Positions 38,497 through 49,680 are shown, counted from the stretch's first letter. The stretch: 64,000 nt of DNA from Erythrobacter ani (GCF_019204025.1 NZ_JAGSPB010000002.1:868001-932000), one strand, 5' to 3'. The notes: generated from the sequence alone by a model not told the origin. Program-made: numbers and translations.

Positions 38497-40461
38497 CTAT
38501 GGCAGAAAAGTGTCGACCGTTCGCGGCAGTCCTGCCTTTTCGGGATACATGTGCGAATAGGTCACAGCGTTTCCGATGACACGCATTACATAGTACCGGG
38601 TTTCGAAATTGGCCGGGATTTTTTCGATCCAGGTAACCCAGTCGATCTCGCCCCGGCGCGGATCTCCGTTAAGCTGCAACCATTCACGCACACGACCAGG
38701 CCCTGCATTGTAGGATGCGATGGCTAGCGGGTAGGCGCCGCCATAAAGGTCCATCCGCCGGGAGAAATGGGCGTCTCCCAAGGTGATGTTGTACAAGGGA
38801 TCTTCGGTCAGGCTGGCGCTCATGTACTGAATGCCAAGGATACCAGCCTCTTCGCGCGCGGTGCTTCGCAAAAGCTGCATCATGCCGATTGCGTTTGCAT
38901 GGCTGCGGCGTGTCCGGTCGAATTCGCTTTCCTGCCGGGCGATGGCGTGGACCATGGTCCAGTCGTTGACGCGCGGGACATTCACTGTCGGAAAGCCAAC
39001 CCGCTCAAACCCAACGAGGCCGTTAGCGCCAGCTTCCATACCGACCACAACCGCCATTTCCTCAAGCCCGGTCTCGGCTGCGAGGTTGTTTACAAGCAAC
39101 AGTTCTTCTGGCGTTTCGGCTTTCTCGCCAATGGCCTGGAAAAATCGGCGTTCGGTCCGCCAGTCGCGGCGGTTGGCCGCGATTGAACGTATCGCCCTGG
39201 TCAGCGAATCCTGTTCGAAGTCCGCGCGGGTCACGGCATCCACCTGAACCTGCGGCAGCGCTTTGAAATCGGGCATGGGTTTGCCCATCGCATCGAGCGC
39301 GAGCTGGCCGTAATAATAATGCGGGAATGCCGCAGCCATCTCGAAATAGCTCTGCGCCTCCTGAGCCATTCCGGCTTCGCGCGCGGCGCGGCCTGCCCAA
39401 TAAAAGCCCTTCGCTCGGGTGAGCGGCGTCCGGGCAGCCTTACCATATCGTTCGAAGAGAGGCGCCGCACGGGCACCGTCACGTAGCCGCCAAAGGGCAT
39501 TAGTGCCGCCCATCCACATCAAATCGGTGTAGCGATCGCGCAGACGGAACGAGCCTTGGGAAATATCCTGACCCGGCTCGAAAAGATCGTCGATCTTGCT
39601 CGTGATACGGACAGTGTCCGATGCGCTTGCCGCTTTGGCAATGGCCAGCATGTCGTCGAGAAATGCCTCCGATTCAATTGCTGGCGTTGCGAAAGGCTGG
39701 CGGTTCGCAAGCAATTGAATCGCCGCGTTGGTCTGACCGGTCGCGCGATAGTGATTGAGCAAGTTATAGACATATCCCGCATCGCGCATAGCGCTCGCCG
39801 GGACGGAGAGCCCTGCTTCCTGGGGTGTCGAGCCGCGAATGAGAGCAAGGCGGGCCAGTGCCTGTTCGCGGTCAGCGGACGGGATGTTGATGAGCTGACG
39901 GGTCGCTGCCTCCGTATTGCCCTGCCACAACAGCGCGTCCATTCGCGCTGCGTGATCCGCATCGGTGAATTGCGAACCGAACAGGCCAAGCATGTAGACC
40001 TCGGAAGGGTCGCTCATGCTGCCGCCGCGCCATGCAGCACGGGCGACTTCGAGAGCCTCCGGCCTTTGCGCGCTGCCAAGGGCGATTGCGTAGCGCGCCT
40101 TTCCGGCATTCGTTAGCGGCGGGTGGGCATCGAAGAACGAAAGAAGCTGAGATTGCGCAGGCGCTTCTTCATTGAGGCGGTTTTCGGCTCTGATCCGAAG
40201 AATTTCGCTGCGCGGGAAATCGGGGTAGGCGAGCACGAAACCTGCGTAATCGCTGAAGCGCAGTTCATCGTCGGCCTGCAAACGCTCCCACCGCGTGATC
40301 GCGGCGCTTATTTGTGTAGGTTGCTGCGCGACGAGGTTTGCAGGGCGGATTGCGCCGCTCGACTGAGCCGATACCGGGACGGAAATAGCAGCAAGACCGG
40401 TTGCGAAGACCGCTGCAAGGGCGAGGGGAGAAGAAGTGAATTTCAAGGCCATGCTGGACAT
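38497..40461 (-). CDS. slt: Soluble lytic murein transglycosylase
   Basis: 654 aa. A signal peptide (about 1-32) is followed by a long superhelical repeat domain and a C-terminal SLT domain: IARQESEFD with the catalytic Glu, the AIGMMQLL block, and ASYNAGPGRV. It cleaves glycan strands of peptidoglycan with anhydro-muropeptide formation. It is transcribed divergently from dapA, a lysine/cell-wall precursor gene; the 100-bp gap carries both promoters. Confidence 0.93.
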   Translation of the reverse strand: MSSMALKFTSSPLALAAVFATGLAAISVPVSAQSSGAIRPANLVAQQPTQISAAITRWERLQADDELRFSDYAGFVLAYPDFPRSEILRIRAENRLNEEAPAQSQLLSFFDAHPPLTNAGKARYAIALGSAQRPEALEVARAAWRGGSMSDPSEVYMLGLFGSQFTDADHAARMDALLWQGNTEAATRQLINIPSADREQALARLALIRGSTPQEAGLSVPASAMRDAGYVYNLLNHYRATGQTNAAIQLLANRQPFATPAIESEAFLDDMLAIAKAASASDTVRITSKIDDLFEPGQDISQGSFRLRDRYTDLMWMGGTNALWRLRDGARAAPLFERYGKAARTPLTRAKGFYWAGRAAREAGMAQEAQSYFEMAAAFPHYYYGQLALDAMGKPMPDFKALPQVQVDAVTRADFEQDSLTRAIRSIAANRRDWRTERRFFQAIGEKAETPEELLLVNNLAAETGLEEMAVVVGMEAGANGLVGFERVGFPTVNVPRVNDWTMVHAIARQESEFDRTRRSHANAIGMMQLLRSTAREEAGILGIQYMSASLTEDPLYNITLGDAHFSRRMDLYGGAYPLAIASYNAGPGRVREWLQLNGDPRRGEIDWVTWIEKIPANFETRYYVMRVIGNAVTYSHMYPEKAGLPRTVDTFLP

Positions 40462-40561
40462 CGTGCCGATCGGCTCCTTATCAGGCGCTTAACAAGAGGC
40501 TTAATCGTTCACGATAACGCCCCGTACTCAAAGAATATTGGTACAAACAGGAAGATAAACA

Positions 40562-41449
40562 ATGTTCAGCGGATCAATTCCCGCTTTGGCGACTCCTTTT
40601 CGCGATGGATCCTTCGACGAGCCCACATTTCGGAAACTGGTCGATTGGCAAATAGAGCAAGGGAGCGCCGGTTTGGTTCCCTGTGGGACGACAGGAGAAG
40701 CATCGACCCTGTCTAATGCCGAGCACCACCGGGTGATCGAAGTCTGCATCGAGCAGGCAGGGGGGCGGGTGCCCGTCATTGCCGGATGCGGCAGCAACGA
40801 CACGATGAATGCGGCGCTGCACATGACCTTCGCCAAAAAGGCAGGAGCGTCTGCGGGATTGTGTGTCGCGCCGTATTACAATCGGCCAAGCCAGGACGGT
40901 CTGATCGCGCATTTCAGCTACCTCGCTGAAAACTGCGAGCTACCGATCGTGCTCTATAATGTGCCGAGCCGAACAGTGACCGATATCGAGGACGAAACCG
41001 TCGTCGCTCTGGTGAAGAAGTATCCCGACCGCATCATCGCGATCAAGGATGCCAGCGGCGACTTGTCGCGGGTGGCCGACCACCGGATGGGGCTGAGCCG
41101 GGATTTCTGCCAATTGTCCGGCAATGATGAGCTATGGCTTCCTCATGCGGCTGCGGGTGGGCGCGGCGCAATTTCGGTCACCGCCAATGTCGCGCCTGCA
41201 CTTTGCGCAGAATTTCATGCGGCAATCTCGGCCAATGATCTGGCCAAGGCGCGCGAGCTCAACGATCGCCTGTTCCCGCTGCATTACGCGATGTTCTCCG
41301 ATGCCTCGCCGGGCCCGGTAAAATACGCACTGAGCCGCGTTCACGAAGGATTTGAACCTGACGTCCGTCTGCCACTGACCAATGCCAGCGAGGCCTCACG
41401 CAAAGCGGTTGACGAGGCTCTTGTCCACGCAGGAATTGTCGAGGCCTAG
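40562..41449 (+). CDS. dapA: 4-hydroxy-tetrahydrodipicolinate synthase
   Basis: 295-aa TIM-barrel aldolase condensing pyruvate with aspartate semialdehyde for lysine and diaminopimelate. Schiff-base lysine K162 (IAIKDASGD), Y132 with R137 (YNVPSRT), T43/T44 (CGTTGE) and Y106 are all present. Length is normal. It starts 100 bp from the divergent slt. Confidence 0.97.
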   Translation: MFSGSIPALATPFRDGSFDEPTFRKLVDWQIEQGSAGLVPCGTTGEASTLSNAEHHRVIEVCIEQAGGRVPVIAGCGSNDTMNAALHMTFAKKAGASAGLCVAPYYNRPSQDGLIAHFSYLAENCELPIVLYNVPSRTVTDIEDETVVALVKKYPDRIIAIKDASGDLSRVADHRMGLSRDFCQLSGNDELWLPHAAAGGRGAISVTANVAPALCAEFHAAISANDLAKARELNDRLFPLHYAMFSDASPGPVKYALSRVHEGFEPDVRLPLTNASEASRKAVDEALVHAGIVEA

Positions 41450-41533
41450 CGGGCGACAGATTTCGCTGGCCGGACCCGATTTATACATTGAGCCCTTTGC
41501 TAGCGCGAAAACAGCCCCTATCTCGCCCGATCT

Positions 41534-42016
41534 ATGGCACGGCCCAAACCACCCGAGTTCGATAAGCGAAAAACCGTTGCGGAAAATCGCCGCGCGCGGT
41601 TCGATTATCATATTGATGAGAAGTTCGAGGCAGGCCTGGCTTTGCAGGGAACCGAAGTGAAGTCGCTCCGCGCGGGCGAGGCAACCATTGCCGAGAGCTA
41701 CGCCGAAGTTAAGGACGGTGAGGTATGGCTCATCAACTCCAACATCCCCGAATACAGCCATGGCAATCGGCTCAACCATGAACCGCGCCGCCCCAGGAAA
41801 TTGCTGCTGAACTCGCGCCAGATCGGGAAACTGTTCGGCGCTGTGGAGCGAAAGGGCATGACGCTGGTCCCGCTCTCCATCTACTTCAACGGTCAAGGCC
41901 GCGCGAAGGTGGAATTGGCGCTCGCCAAGGGCAAACAGGCGCATGACAAACGTGCGACCATTAAGGATCGCGATTGGAAACGCGACAAAGCCCGGCTGAT
42001 GCGCGATCGCGGCTGA
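41534..42016 (+). CDS. smpB: SsrA-binding protein
   Basis: 160 aa, needed with tmRNA for ribosome rescue. The beta-barrel part starts with [11 protein letters not shown] and [13 protein letters not shown] and includes [18 protein letters not shown]. The C-terminal tail is basic ([20 protein letters not shown]). It is the usual neighbour of dapA in alphaproteobacteria. The ssrA gene itself is not nearby. Confidence 0.97.
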   Translation: MARPKPPEFDKRKTVAENRRARFDYHIDEKFEAGLALQGTEVKSLRAGEATIAESYAEVKDGEVWLINSNIPEYSHGNRLNHEPRRPRKLLLNSRQIGKLFGAVERKGMTLVPLSIYFNGQGRAKVELALAKGKQAHDKRATIKDRDWKRDKARLMRDRG

Positions 42017-42166
42017 AACTCCCACTAATTTGATAAAAATTGTCTGGATTCACCCACTGGTCACTTGGGCATTGCTACCCATATGATCACTCATGGGAGC
42101 GGAGCCGCATCTTGACGACAATTGCTTGTGTTTCTGCGTCGCGAGGCACAGGGACTACGGTCTGTC

Positions 42167-42766
42167 ATGAAGAACCCTCACTCAAGACCATCAGGCGGCA
42201 AAACCTGGGCTGCGGACATGATTCGCAAATATATGCCCAAGCGCGAAGAGATGGCGCGCAACAAGTATCTGGCGCCGATCGCTCATCGGTTCCTGACACC
42301 TGAACTATGGCGGTTTACCCGCCGATCTGTCCCGCGTGGTGTGGCTCTCGGCCTGTTCTCGGCGTTCATCATTCCGATCGGGCAAATTTTTCTCGCCGCG
42401 TTCCTGGCGTTGCCGTCACGCGCGAATGTGCCGCTTGCCGCGCTGGTCACATTCGTCACCAACCCTCTCACACTGCCCCTCTGGGTGGTGGTGGCTAATC
42501 GGGTCGGGCGGTTCACACTGCAGATCGATGCCGCGACTTCGGGATATGCCAATGAGCAATTGCAAAGCGGTGCGTGGAGCTGGCTCGCCGACTTCTTTCA
42601 GCTCGCCGGGGTCACTGCGTTCGGTTTCATTATCCTGGCGGTCCTGTCTGCGGCCGCCGGTTATCTCCTTTCTAGTGCAATCTGGCGTGTGATCATCGCG
42701 CGCCGCCGGGCAAAACGTTTAAGACGGATGGAAGCTCGGCTCGACCAGAGGCTCAAGGCGAACTAG
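42167..42766 (+). CDS. DUF2062 membrane protein
   Basis: 199 aa. After a basic cytoplasmic N-terminus come the DUF2062 hydrophobic segments (GVALGLFSAFIIPIGQIFLA, VTFVTNPLTLPLWVVV, and a final pair around 140-180) and a highly basic tail (ARRRAKRLRRMEARL). Function unknown. The start M42167 is taken because the sequence before it is not conserved-looking. It sits between smpB and cckA on the same strand. Confidence 0.85.
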   Translation: MKNPHSRPSGGKTWAADMIRKYMPKREEMARNKYLAPIAHRFLTPELWRFTRRSVPRGVALGLFSAFIIPIGQIFLAAFLALPSRANVPLAALVTFVTNPLTLPLWVVVANRVGRFTLQIDAATSGYANEQLQSGAWSWLADFFQLAGVTAFGFIILAVLSAAAGYLLSSAIWRVIIARRRAKRLRRMEARLDQRLKAN

Positions 42767-42820
42767 AGCTTGTTACGCTGACGCCATTCGGATCACGTTC
42801 GCTTGAAAAGTACGACTGAC

Positions 42821-45304
42821 ATGCAAATTGGATATTCTGGCCGCGAGAGGGCCGGCCTCGCCGATAGCAGCCCGGTGATGATCGGCGCGCTGGGTGGTGC
42901 GGTCGTTTTGAGCACGGTCGTGCTGCTCGCTGTCACATCCGACTGGCTGCTCGCATTTGTTTTCATACTTGGTATTGGCCTGCTGCTCGGTGGAGTGTTC
43001 CTGTTCGACCGCGCGCGAGCGGCTCCCGAACAGATCGCGTTGGCCGCGCCGGATTGGTCGGTCACCCTTGCCGCCATCGAAGGTCAGGCCGCCGTTGGTG
43101 AGGCAGTCGCGATAACGGACCGTGCCAACCGGCTGGTCTGCGCAAATTCGGTTTTTATCGAAACGTTCGGCGTCGGCAGCGCTCCCCCGTCCTTGCCGCT
43201 CGACCGGCCCGCATTGGAAGCGATGACGAAAGTCGCGCGTGAGGCGTGGCGCGACGGGGTCGGTTCGCTTGAAAACCTTCAGACGATCTCGACCGAAGAA
43301 GCCTGGCGTGTATCGGTGTTGCGTGCCGGTCGGGCCGACGACCATCTCCTTTGGAGGTTCGAGGCACTCGCGGGCGCAGAGGCCGACGCGATCGGCGATC
43401 TCGATCTGTCCGGCCCGTTCGGGCGGATGTTGAGCCGGGCCGGAATCGAAACCGCGATCACGACTGCAAGCGGGGTCGTGCGATCGGTGAGTTCGGGTTT
43501 CGCCGAGCGCGCAGCAGGTGATCCGAGCGCAACATTGGCCGGGCAGGACTTCGTGTCTTTCCTCCGGTCCGATGACCGCGACAGGATATATTTTGCGCGT
43601 GAGGGTAGGGGCGGAACGCCGCAGACCCTCGTCGACGTTCCGTTGCAGGATCCCGTAATGGCCCGGGACGCAGGCCCAGATACGAGCGCGACGCTCATGC
43701 TGATGATAGACAGCGGTGTCGGCATTGGCAGCGGCTGGGACGGCTCTTCACAAGCTGGCGTTGCGCAATTGGATGCTTTGCTCGGGCAGCTTCCGCTCGG
43801 CCTTGCGATGACAGATCGCGACGGGCGGTTCCTGTTCGGCAATGACGCGTTTCTGCGCTCGGTAGACCGCGAAGGCAGAGGCTTGCCCGCGTTCCCGACA
43901 GACCTCGCCGTGCGCGAGGACAAAGCCGCGCTTTCGGATGCGGTACGCAGGCATGGCCGAGGCCCGGCGACGAGCGGCGATATGGCGGTGCGGCTGATCT
44001 CGCATCCCGATGAGCCAGTATCCATCGGTCTCGCCGGAGTGCGCGGTTTGGGCGAAGCCGCCGTGCTCATCAGTCTTGCCGATTCCAGCGAGGAGAACCA
44101 GCTCAAGCGGCAGGTCGCGCAGGCCACGAAGATGCAGGCTGTCGGCCAGCTCGCTGGCGGGGTTGCACACGATTTCAATAATGTTCTGACAGCAATCATC
44201 GGCACCTGCGACCTGATGCTGCTCCGCCATACGCCGGGCGACAGCGACTACGATGATATCCAGCAGATTAGGGCTAATTCCAATCGCGCAGCATCGCTGA
44301 CCCGGCAATTGCTGGCATTTTCACGTCAGCAGACGCTCCGGCCGGAAATCTTGCAACTGCCCGACGTGGTCAGCGAAGTGGGGCCGCTCATCAAAAGGCT
44401 GTTGGGTGAAAAGATCACCTATTTCGTTCAGCATGATCGCGATCTCGGGCCGGTAAGGGCCGACCCGCAACAGCTTGAGCAGGTCATCATGAATCTCGCT
44501 GTGAACGCGCGTGATGCAATCCAGTCGAGCAGCAGCGGGAAAGGACGGATCTCGCTTTTGACACGAAGCATCGACGCGAATGAAGTGGTGAAGCTCGGCT
44601 CGGAAATCCTGCCAACAGCAGATTACACAGTGCTTATCGTTGAGGACACGGGGGGCGGGATTCCCCCTCAGGTACTTCCAAAACTGTTCGAGCCGTTCTT
44701 TACGACCAAGGAGCAGGGGAAGGGTACGGGGCTCGGCCTTTCAACCGCCTACGGCATCGTCAAACAGTCAGGCGGTTTTATCTTTGCCGATAATGTCACT
44801 GACGGTTCGGACAAGCCGGTCGGTGCGCGTTTCACGATCTACTTCCCGGTTCATCGCGGCGAAGCGCCCAAGCGCCGCGAAACGCCCGCGCCGGTTTCAT
44901 CCGATTGGTCGGTCGGGGGCAAAATCCTGCTCGTCGAAGACGAAGACATGGTGCGGGTTGTCGCCGAGCGCGCGTTGGTGCGTGCCGGTTACGAAGTGAC
45001 AGCCTGCCCCGGCGGCGAGGAGGGTCTTGAAGCGATAGAGGAAGGCGGCGCGTTCGATTTGGTCGTGAGCGACGTCGTTATGCCCGGCATGGATGGTCCG
45101 GCAATGGTCCGCGAAATTCGCAAAGCTCGGCCAGAGATGCCTGTCCTGTTCATGTCAGGCTATGCCGAAGAACAGCTCCGCAAGGACATCGATATTCCGG
45201 ATATGCATTTCATCGCGAAGCCATTCAGCGTTGCGGCCATCGGCGATAAGGTGGGCGGAGTGATGCGGGCGGCAAAGCAGAAAACCGACGTTTCGGGCGG
45301 TTAG
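42821..45304 (+). CDS. cckA: Hybrid sensor kinase/phosphatase CckA
   Basis: 827 aa from the ATG (a TTG six codons earlier is possible). Two transmembrane segments near the start, then PAS-like regions, a histidine kinase core with phospho-acceptor H450 (GVAHDFNNVLTAIIG), ATP-binding N- and G-boxes (NLAVNARDA, EDTGGGIP, GTGLGLST), and a C-terminal receiver with D751 (VVSDVVMPG). This is the order in CckA, which through ChpT controls CtrA and CpdR. The gene lies just before recA. cpdR is 10 kb downstream. Confidence 0.92.
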   Translation: MQIGYSGRERAGLADSSPVMIGALGGAVVLSTVVLLAVTSDWLLAFVFILGIGLLLGGVFLFDRARAAPEQIALAAPDWSVTLAAIEGQAAVGEAVAITDRANRLVCANSVFIETFGVGSAPPSLPLDRPALEAMTKVAREAWRDGVGSLENLQTISTEEAWRVSVLRAGRADDHLLWRFEALAGAEADAIGDLDLSGPFGRMLSRAGIETAITTASGVVRSVSSGFAERAAGDPSATLAGQDFVSFLRSDDRDRIYFAREGRGGTPQTLVDVPLQDPVMARDAGPDTSATLMLMIDSGVGIGSGWDGSSQAGVAQLDALLGQLPLGLAMTDRDGRFLFGNDAFLRSVDREGRGLPAFPTDLAVREDKAALSDAVRRHGRGPATSGDMAVRLISHPDEPVSIGLAGVRGLGEAAVLISLADSSEENQLKRQVAQATKMQAVGQLAGGVAHDFNNVLTAIIGTCDLMLLRHTPGDSDYDDIQQIRANSNRAASLTRQLLAFSRQQTLRPEILQLPDVVSEVGPLIKRLLGEKITYFVQHDRDLGPVRADPQQLEQVIMNLAVNARDAIQSSSSGKGRISLLTRSIDANEVVKLGSEILPTADYTVLIVEDTGGGIPPQVLPKLFEPFFTTKEQGKGTGLGLSTAYGIVKQSGGFIFADNVTDGSDKPVGARFTIYFPVHRGEAPKRRETPAPVSSDWSVGGKILLVEDEDMVRVVAERALVRAGYEVTACPGGEEGLEAIEEGGAFDLVVSDVVMPGMDGPAMVREIRKARPEMPVLFMSGYAEEQLRKDIDIPDMHFIAKPFSVAAIGDKVGGVMRAAKQKTDVSGG

Positions 45305-45339
45305 CATCACGCCGTCTCTTCGCGTTACGAAAAAATTAT

Positions 45340-45354
45340 GTTCCACTCTTGTTC
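45340..45354 (+). promoter_or_regulatory. LexA (SOS) box of recA
   Basis: GTTC-N7-GTTC (spacer CACTCTT) matches the alphaproteobacterial LexA operator. A further GAAC follows, giving an overlapping palindrome GTTCCATGAGAAC (45351-45363). It lies about 87 bp upstream of the recA ATG, in the gap after cckA. Confidence 0.8.
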
Positions 45355-45440
45355 CATGAGAACAAATGGGATACATGCTGTCTTCACAAGGGCGGTCGAT
45401 AAAACCGACTCGTATCTAGGCAAGTGAAGGAGAGCGTGCG

Positions 45441-46505
45441 ATGGCTACCAATCTTAAGCTAGTAGAGAAGGAAAAAGACGTGGACCGTCAAAAGGCGCTC
45501 GACGCCGCACTTGCTCAAATCGATCGGGCATTCGGCAAAGGCTCAGCCATGAAGTTGGGCTCGAAAGAAGCGATGGAAGTCGAAGCGATTTCGTCGGGGT
45601 CGCTGGGGCTCGATATCGCTCTTGGGATTGGCGGCCTGCCTAAGGGCCGCGTGATCGAAGTGTACGGTCCGGAAAGCTCGGGCAAGACGACCTTGGCGCT
45701 GCATGTCATCGCCGAAGCGCAGAAGGCAGGAGGAACAGCAGCCTTCGTCGATGCCGAGCATGCACTTGATCCGGTATATGCCCGTAAGCTGGGCGTGGAT
45801 ATTGACGAACTTATTGTCTCGCAGCCTGATACAGGCGAGCAGGCACTCGAAATTACCGACACTCTCGTGCGCTCCAACGCGATTGATGTGTTGGTGGTCG
45901 ACTCGGTCGCGGCGCTTGTCCCCCGTGCTGAAATCGAAGGCGAGATGGGCGATGCCCATGTCGGCCTTCAGGCGCGACTGATGTCCCAATCCCTGCGCAA
46001 GCTGACCGGGTCGATCAATCGTTCGAAGTGCATGGTGATTTTCATCAACCAGCTCCGGATGAAGATCGGCGTCATGTACGGGAACCCGGAGACGACGACT
46101 GGCGGCAACGCACTTAAATTCTACGCCTCGGTCCGTCTCGACATTCGCCGCACTGGTCAGATCAAGGACCGCGACGAGGTGGTTGGCAACTCGACCCGTG
46201 TCAAAGTGGTCAAGAACAAGGTTGCACCGCCTTTCAAGCAGGTAGAATTCGACATCATGTACGGCGAAGGCATTTCGAAGATCGGCGAGATCCTCGATCT
46301 CGGTGTCAAGGCCGGGATCGTTGAAAAGTCGGGTAGCTGGTATTCCTATGACAGCGTTCGCATCGGCCAGGGCCGGGAGAATGCGAAAGTTTATCTCAAG
46401 GAAAATCCTGAAGTTTGCGACCGGTTGGAAGCCGCCATTCGCGGCCGCACCGACGAGGTTGCCGAGGAAATGATGGCGGGGCCGGACGCGAACCCCGACA
46501 CCTGA
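45441..46505 (+). CDS. recA: Recombinase RecA
   Basis: 354-aa strand-exchange ATPase and LexA co-protease. Walker [10 protein letters not shown] (76-84), Walker [11 protein letters not shown], the DNA-binding loop [16 protein letters not shown] and [16 protein letters not shown] are all intact. AAGGAG precedes the ATG. A LexA box lies upstream and a terminator downstream, so it is monocistronic. Confidence 0.99.
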   Translation: MATNLKLVEKEKDVDRQKALDAALAQIDRAFGKGSAMKLGSKEAMEVEAISSGSLGLDIALGIGGLPKGRVIEVYGPESSGKTTLALHVIAEAQKAGGTAAFVDAEHALDPVYARKLGVDIDELIVSQPDTGEQALEITDTLVRSNAIDVLVVDSVAALVPRAEIEGEMGDAHVGLQARLMSQSLRKLTGSINRSKCMVIFINQLRMKIGVMYGNPETTTGGNALKFYASVRLDIRRTGQIKDRDEVVGNSTRVKVVKNKVAPPFKQVEFDIMYGEGISKIGEILDLGVKAGIVEKSGSWYSYDSVRIGQGRENAKVYLKENPEVCDRLEAAIRGRTDEVAEEMMAGPDANPDT

Positions 46506-46553
46506 TCCTCAAGCGGGCTTATGCTGCGATCGCTGCGGCGCCCGGAAGACCGG

Positions 46554-46606
46554 AAAACCGGCGTGCGCCAGCCCACCCCCAGGGTTTTCGGCCGCGCCGG
46601 TTTTTC
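46554..46606 (+). terminator. Rho-independent terminator of recA
   Basis: AAAACCGGCG (46554-46563) pairs perfectly with CGCCGGTTTT (46595-46604), and the stem runs into TTTTT. The long loop can fold further. It lies about 50 bp after the recA stop and before alaS. Confidence 0.75.
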
Positions 46607-46749
46607 TGTTCCTGGGCCGATTTCTCTCCCTCGGCCTCGATTTCGAAGCGAATTGCGAGCGCGTAACCCGCGCGGTTTAACAGCAAATTGTCGCCCAGAT
46701 GGCACGCGGTGTCTTGTCCCCGCTCTGCGCATTGCCTAACTGCCTTTGC

Positions 46750-49410
46750 ATGACGTCAACCAACGATATTCGCCGCTCTTTCATCGATTTCTTCGGCAAT
46801 GCCGATCACGTCGCTGTGCCCAGCGCGCCGCTCGTTCCCTACAACGACCCCACTCTCATGTTCGTCAATGCGGGCATGGTGCCTTTCAAGAACGCGTTCA
46901 CCGGCCTTGAAAAGCCTCCGGGACCGCGTGCGGTATCATCGCAGAAATGCGTCCGTGCAGGCGGCAAGCACAACGATCTCGACAATGTCGGATACACCGC
47001 GCGCCACCACACGTTTTTCGAGATGCTCGGCAATTTCTCTTTCGGTGACTATTTCAAAGAGCAGGCAATCGAGAATGCCTGGACCTTGCTGACCCGGGAG
47101 TGGGGTCTTCCCAAAGAAAAGTTGACCGCGACCGTCTATCACACCGACGATGAAGCTTTCGACCTGTGGCGGAAAATTTCCGGCCTTCCGGAAGATCGCA
47201 TCATCCGCATCCCGACCAACGACAATTTTTGGTCGATGGGCGAAACGGGACCATGCGGTCCGTGTTCGGAAATCTTCTACGACCATGGCGAGCACATTGC
47301 GGGAGGGCCTCCCGGGAGTCCCGACGAGGATGGCGATCGCTTCGTTGAGATCTGGAACCTCGTCTTTATGCAGTTCGACCAGCAGGCCGACGGCACCCGC
47401 AACGACTTACCTCGCCCGTCTATCGATACCGGAATGGGGCTGGAGCGAATTGCCGCCGTGATGCAGGGTGTTCACAACAATTACGATACAGATACGTTCA
47501 AAACTCTGATCGCCGCGTCCGAACAGCTTACCGATGTCAAAGCTGAGGGTGAGCAAACAGCCAGCCACCGGGTAATTGCCGACCACCTGCGCTCGGTAAG
47601 CTTTCTTATGGCGGACGGTGTGCTCCCGTCTAACGAAGGGCGCGGTTATGTCCTGCGTCGGATCATGCGCCGTGCAATGCGGCACGCACACCTTCTCGGT
47701 ACGGGCGAGCCGCTGATGCACCGCCTGGTCCCAAGCCTGGTTTCCGAGATGGGGCAAGCGTACCCTGAACTTTTGCGGGGTCAGGCATTGATCGAAGAAG
47801 TGCTTGAGCGCGAGGAAACGCAGTTTCGCAAGACGCTGGAAAAGGGCCTCAAGCTGCTCGACGAAGCCACTGGCGACATGGAGGAGGGCGGCGAACTCGA
47901 TGGTGAGACCGCTTTCAAGCTCTACGACACCTACGGCTTTCCTTATGACTTGACCGAGGATGCCCTGCGCGCTCGAAGGATCGGCGTCGATCGCGGTGGC
48001 TTCGATGCGGCGATGAAGCGGCAGAAAGAAGCCGCCCGCGCAGCGTGGAAGGGATCGGGAGAAGCCGCCTCGGGCGAGGTCTGGTTCGATATCGCCGAGC
48101 GCGAAGGCGCAACCGAGTTCACTGGCTATGCCGCGACGTCAGGTGAGGGGACCGTTGTTGCCATCGTAAAAGACGGTGCCGAGGTCGCGTCTGCGGGAGC
48201 AGGCGACGATGTTCTTATCCTCACCAACCAGACGCCGTTTTACGGTGAGAGCGGCGGTCAGACTGGCGACACCGGTTCGATTACAGCGCCAACTGGTTTT
48301 GCGGCGGAGGTGACCGATACGAACAAGCCTCTAGGCCGTTTGCACGCTCACCTTGCGAAGATCACCGCCGGTGAGATTGCTGTCGGGGACAATGTTCAAC
48401 TGGATGTCGACACAAGCCGGCGCAGCCAGATCCGCGCAAACCATTCTGCAACGCACCTCGTCCACGCAGCATTGCGGAACCAACTTGGTGACCACGTCAC
48501 ACAAAAGGGTTCACTGGTCGCGGAAGATCGGCTGCGGTTCGATTTTTCCCACCCGAAGGCGCTAACGGACGATGATATCGCTGCGATAGAGGCCGAGGTT
48601 AACGCTGAGATTCTTGCCAACGAACCGGTCTCGACAAGGCTCATGAGTCCCGACGATGCGGTAGAAGCAGGCGCGCTAGCGCTCTTCGGCGAAAAATACG
48701 GTGATGAGGTCCGCGTCTTGTCGATGGGTCGGCTAGCGGACAGCGGCAAAAACTACTCCATCGAGTTGTGTGGAGGAACACATGTCAAAGCGACCGGTGA
48801 TATCGGTCTGTTCCGCATAGTGTCCGAGAGCGCGGTGTCATCAGGCGTGCGCCGGATCGAAGCCCTGACCGGAGAAGCAGCGCGCACTTGGCTCGTCCAG
48901 CGTGAAGATGCCCTGAAAGCTGCTGCAAGCGCAATCCGCGCGGCACCTGAAGACGTGCCGGAGCGGGTGACCGCATTGCTCACCGAACGCAAGCGCCTTG
49001 AAAAGGAGCTTTCCGAAGCAAAACGGGCGCTCGCGCTCGGCGGAGGCGGAATGGATACCTCTGCGCCCACGGCAAGCGATGAGGATGTCGGCGGGGTGAA
49101 ATTCAGCGGCCAGGTGCTCGGCGGACTGAACCCGAGAGAACTGCGGCCATTACTCGATGAAACCAAGCAGCGGCTTGGCTCGGGCGTAGCGGCAATAATC
49201 GCGGTCAATGACGGCAAGGCGAGCGTCGCTGCTGCTGTGACCGATGATCTTACTGGCCAGTTCAGTGCGGTAGAACTCGTACGCGCCGGGGTCGAAGCGC
49301 TTGGCGGGAAGGGCGGCGGCGGCCGCCCGGACATGGCCCAAGGCGGAGGCCCCGACGGCAGCAAGGCGGATGAAGCCATTGCTGCCATCAGGGCCGCGAT
49401 CGCTAGCTAG
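46750..49410 (+). CDS. alaS: Alanyl-tRNA synthetase
   Basis: 886 aa, full length. The N-terminal class II aminoacylation domain ([23 protein letters not shown]), the editing domain with HSATH (H565, H569) and CGGTH (C674, H678), and the Gly-rich C-terminal C-Ala domain ([16 protein letters not shown]) are visible. The open frame runs 17 codons further up; M46750 ([11 protein letters not shown]) is the family start. Confidence 0.98.
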   Translation: MTSTNDIRRSFIDFFGNADHVAVPSAPLVPYNDPTLMFVNAGMVPFKNAFTGLEKPPGPRAVSSQKCVRAGGKHNDLDNVGYTARHHTFFEMLGNFSFGDYFKEQAIENAWTLLTREWGLPKEKLTATVYHTDDEAFDLWRKISGLPEDRIIRIPTNDNFWSMGETGPCGPCSEIFYDHGEHIAGGPPGSPDEDGDRFVEIWNLVFMQFDQQADGTRNDLPRPSIDTGMGLERIAAVMQGVHNNYDTDTFKTLIAASEQLTDVKAEGEQTASHRVIADHLRSVSFLMADGVLPSNEGRGYVLRRIMRRAMRHAHLLGTGEPLMHRLVPSLVSEMGQAYPELLRGQALIEEVLEREETQFRKTLEKGLKLLDEATGDMEEGGELDGETAFKLYDTYGFPYDLTEDALRARRIGVDRGGFDAAMKRQKEAARAAWKGSGEAASGEVWFDIAEREGATEFTGYAATSGEGTVVAIVKDGAEVASAGAGDDVLILTNQTPFYGESGGQTGDTGSITAPTGFAAEVTDTNKPLGRLHAHLAKITAGEIAVGDNVQLDVDTSRRSQIRANHSATHLVHAALRNQLGDHVTQKGSLVAEDRLRFDFSHPKALTDDDIAAIEAEVNAEILANEPVSTRLMSPDDAVEAGALALFGEKYGDEVRVLSMGRLADSGKNYSIELCGGTHVKATGDIGLFRIVSESAVSSGVRRIEALTGEAARTWLVQREDALKAAASAIRAAPEDVPERVTALLTERKRLEKELSEAKRALALGGGGMDTSAPTASDEDVGGVKFSGQVLGGLNPRELRPLLDETKQRLGSGVAAIIAVNDGKASVAAAVTDDLTGQFSAVELVRAGVEALGGKGGGGRPDMAQGGGPDGSKADEAIAAIRAAIAS

Positions 49411-49430
49411 AGACCGAGTTCCGCTTGGAT

Positions 49431-49619
49431 TCAGGAGGCGTCCGGCGTTTCTTTCGTAACACCGTCGCTGCCTTGTGGCACGTCATTGCCACCAGTATCG
49501 CCAGGCTGTCCGCGTCCGCTCGAGGTAGGGGCCTTGTTTTTCAGCTCGCCCTGAACATTTTGCGGCTTGAATTTCTCGTCGTTAGGGATTGGCTTGGTCG
49601 GATCGATGTTGTTGGCCAT
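49431..49619 (-). CDS. Small hydrophilic protein of unknown function
   Basis: 62 aa, disordered-looking, rich in Asn, Asp, Lys, Pro and Gly (MANNIDPTKPIPNDEKFKP at the start). An AAGGAG site lies eight bases before the ATG at 49619, which argues for translation. It resembles short proteins I associate with other sphingomonads, but no function is known. It lies 61 bp after the antiporter gene on the same strand. Confidence 0.6.
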   Translation of the reverse strand: MANNIDPTKPIPNDEKFKPQNVQGELKNKAPTSSGRGQPGDTGGNDVPQGSDGVTKETPDAS

Positions 49620-49680
49620 TTCAGTTCTCCTTTCTTTCCCAACGCCTGCGCGGTGAAAAAGGTTCGAGAAATCTGCGTGT

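Noticed and set aside
40489-40504. CtrA site between slt and dapA (TTAA ... TTAA)
   Set aside because: The spacing is 8 bases; CtrA sites need 7, so it is not supported.
46699-46749. 17-codon upstream extension of alaS
   Set aside because: The extra residues contain several Cys and do not match the conserved AlaRS N-terminus, which starts at 46750.
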